Source: Phototrophicales bacterium (GTDB taxonomy: Bacteria > Chloroflexota > Anaerolineae > Aggregatilineales > Phototrophicaceae). Taken from it: a stretch of DNA of 6,725 bases. Positions 6,108-6,725 of the stretch are shown one piece after another. Location: assembly GCA_002794515.1 (NCBI GenBank), contig PGTJ01000134.1, forward strand, positions 1 to 6,725, in the 5' to 3' direction. Both the position numbers and the translations under genes were made by a program. Positions within the stretch are counted from its first letter, which is position 1. Each line of letters begins with the position of its first letter. The notes below the pieces were generated by a model. It ran no database searches. It was given only the letters and a program-made list of their open reading frames with translations, and was not told the DNA's origin.

Positions 6108-6683
6108 ATGACAAAAGTAGTTCGTATCTTCATCGCAATGATTATGGTGTTATCACTATCGGTTGTCGCTGTGAGCGCACAAGAAGTTCAAGCAGAACGC
6201 GCAGGTTATATGGTACATCTGGCAAAAGCGGGTACAATCACCCCTAACCTTGATGGCACATACACACTCACCCTCGAAAGCGCCGCCGATTTTAGCTCTG
6301 TGGTGTTGACCACCCCCAAACTAGACTTGTTCAATTACAACCTCAGCGATTTGGCGGGCGATTGGGCATTTGCCAATGAAGTCGAAGCGATTGTCGTCTC
6401 TGGTCGTTTGGAACTGAATGATGTCGCTGTTGATCTGTCGCTCACGGTTGCCGATAACGCTTTCGATATTCTGAGCAACACCTTCACCTATGTCGTCACC
6501 TTTGAAGGTGAACTGCCCGCCGCTTGGTTGGATAAAGGTGGCAATCTGAAGAGCGAAATCACTTTCACCACCGCCACCCTCGCCTTTGAGATGAATGAAA
6601 ATGTGATTGCTGGCTTGGTTGCAGGACGCGAAGCCCGTCTGAACTCCACACGCAATAGTCGTGCCAACCCGCCATGCTGTTAA
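6108..6683 (+). CDS. Small secreted beta-rich protein of unknown function with Cys-Cys C-terminus
   Basis: The 191-residue product starts with a textbook Sec signal peptide: MTKVVR, a hydrophobic core (IFIAMIMVLSLSVVAV), and a likely signal-peptidase I cut after VSA at residue 24. The mature part (about 167 residues) alternates polar and hydrophobic residues in beta-strand style (TYTLTLESAADFSSVVLTT, EAIVVSGRLELNDVAVDLSLTV, FTYVVTFEGELPAAW), suggesting a single beta-sandwich or beta-barrel domain. It ends in a basic, low-complexity tail, GREARLNSTRNSRANPPCC, whose two adjacent terminal cysteines are the only cysteines of the mature protein. I do not recognise a family. It is divergent from the membrane-protein gene, with 176 bases between the start codons, and no terminator is visible in the 42 bases left after it. 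Confidence 0.82.
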   Translation: MTKVVRIFIAMIMVLSLSVVAVSAQEVQAERAGYMVHLAKAGTITPNLDGTYTLTLESAADFSSVVLTTPKLDLFNYNLSDLAGDWAFANEVEAIVVSGRLELNDVAVDLSLTVADNAFDILSNTFTYVVTFEGELPAAWLDKGGNLKSEITFTTATLAFEMNENVIAGLVAGREARLNSTRNSRANPPCC

Positions 6684-6725
6684 TTTGACAATTTGTATAA
6701 CCCACGTAATCGAATGACCACCCGC

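Noticed and set aside
6685..6690. TTGACA after the last gene as a promoter -35 box
   Set aside because: No convincing -10 box lies 16-18 bases downstream before the window ends, so it cannot be supported.

Overview
The window looks like bacterial chromosomal DNA of moderate GC, tightly packed, with no stretch over 300 bases lacking a gene. The style (secreted beta-rich proteins of unknown function, a DUF2142/GT-C-like membrane protein, and an ATP-grasp/alpha-E/transglutaminase cassette) suggests an environmental bacterium, possibly a Chloroflexota (Anaerolineae-like) lineage. That placement is an impression from protein style and is not proven by the sequence. I see no tRNA, rRNA, CRISPR array or insertion sequence.

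Layout. (1) 2-1003 (+) is the C-terminal part of a probably exported protein that runs in from beyond the left edge. It ends in a proline-linked, lipocalin-like beta domain and is followed by a strong intrinsic terminator (1037-1071). (2) Ten bases later a near-consensus sigma70-type promoter (TTGACA, 17 bp, TATGAT) starts a three-gene co-directional cluster. The genes are a circularly permuted ATP-grasp protein (1155-2600), an alpha-E/DUF403 helical protein (2706-3668) and a transglutaminase-like cysteine enzyme (3675-4649). (3) Convergent to it, only 4 bases away, a multi-pass GT-C/DUF2142-like membrane protein lies on the minus strand (4654-5931). (4) Divergent from that gene, a small secreted beta-rich protein with a clear signal peptide and an unusual Cys-Cys C-terminus lies on the plus strand (6108-6683).

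How the genes work together. The cassette is the central system. ATP-grasp, alpha-E and transglutaminase-like genes recur together in many bacteria, and comparative genomics has predicted that they make or modify a peptide-like or amide-linked product: ATP-grasp forms the amide bond, the transglutaminase-fold enzyme hydrolyses or transfers it, and alpha-E is a partner of unknown activity. The product is, as far as I know, not established. No proteasome-like Anbu gene, a partner in some genomes, is visible here. The flanking membrane protein and the two exported proteins sit in separate transcription units, and nothing in the sequence ties them to the cassette beyond proximity.
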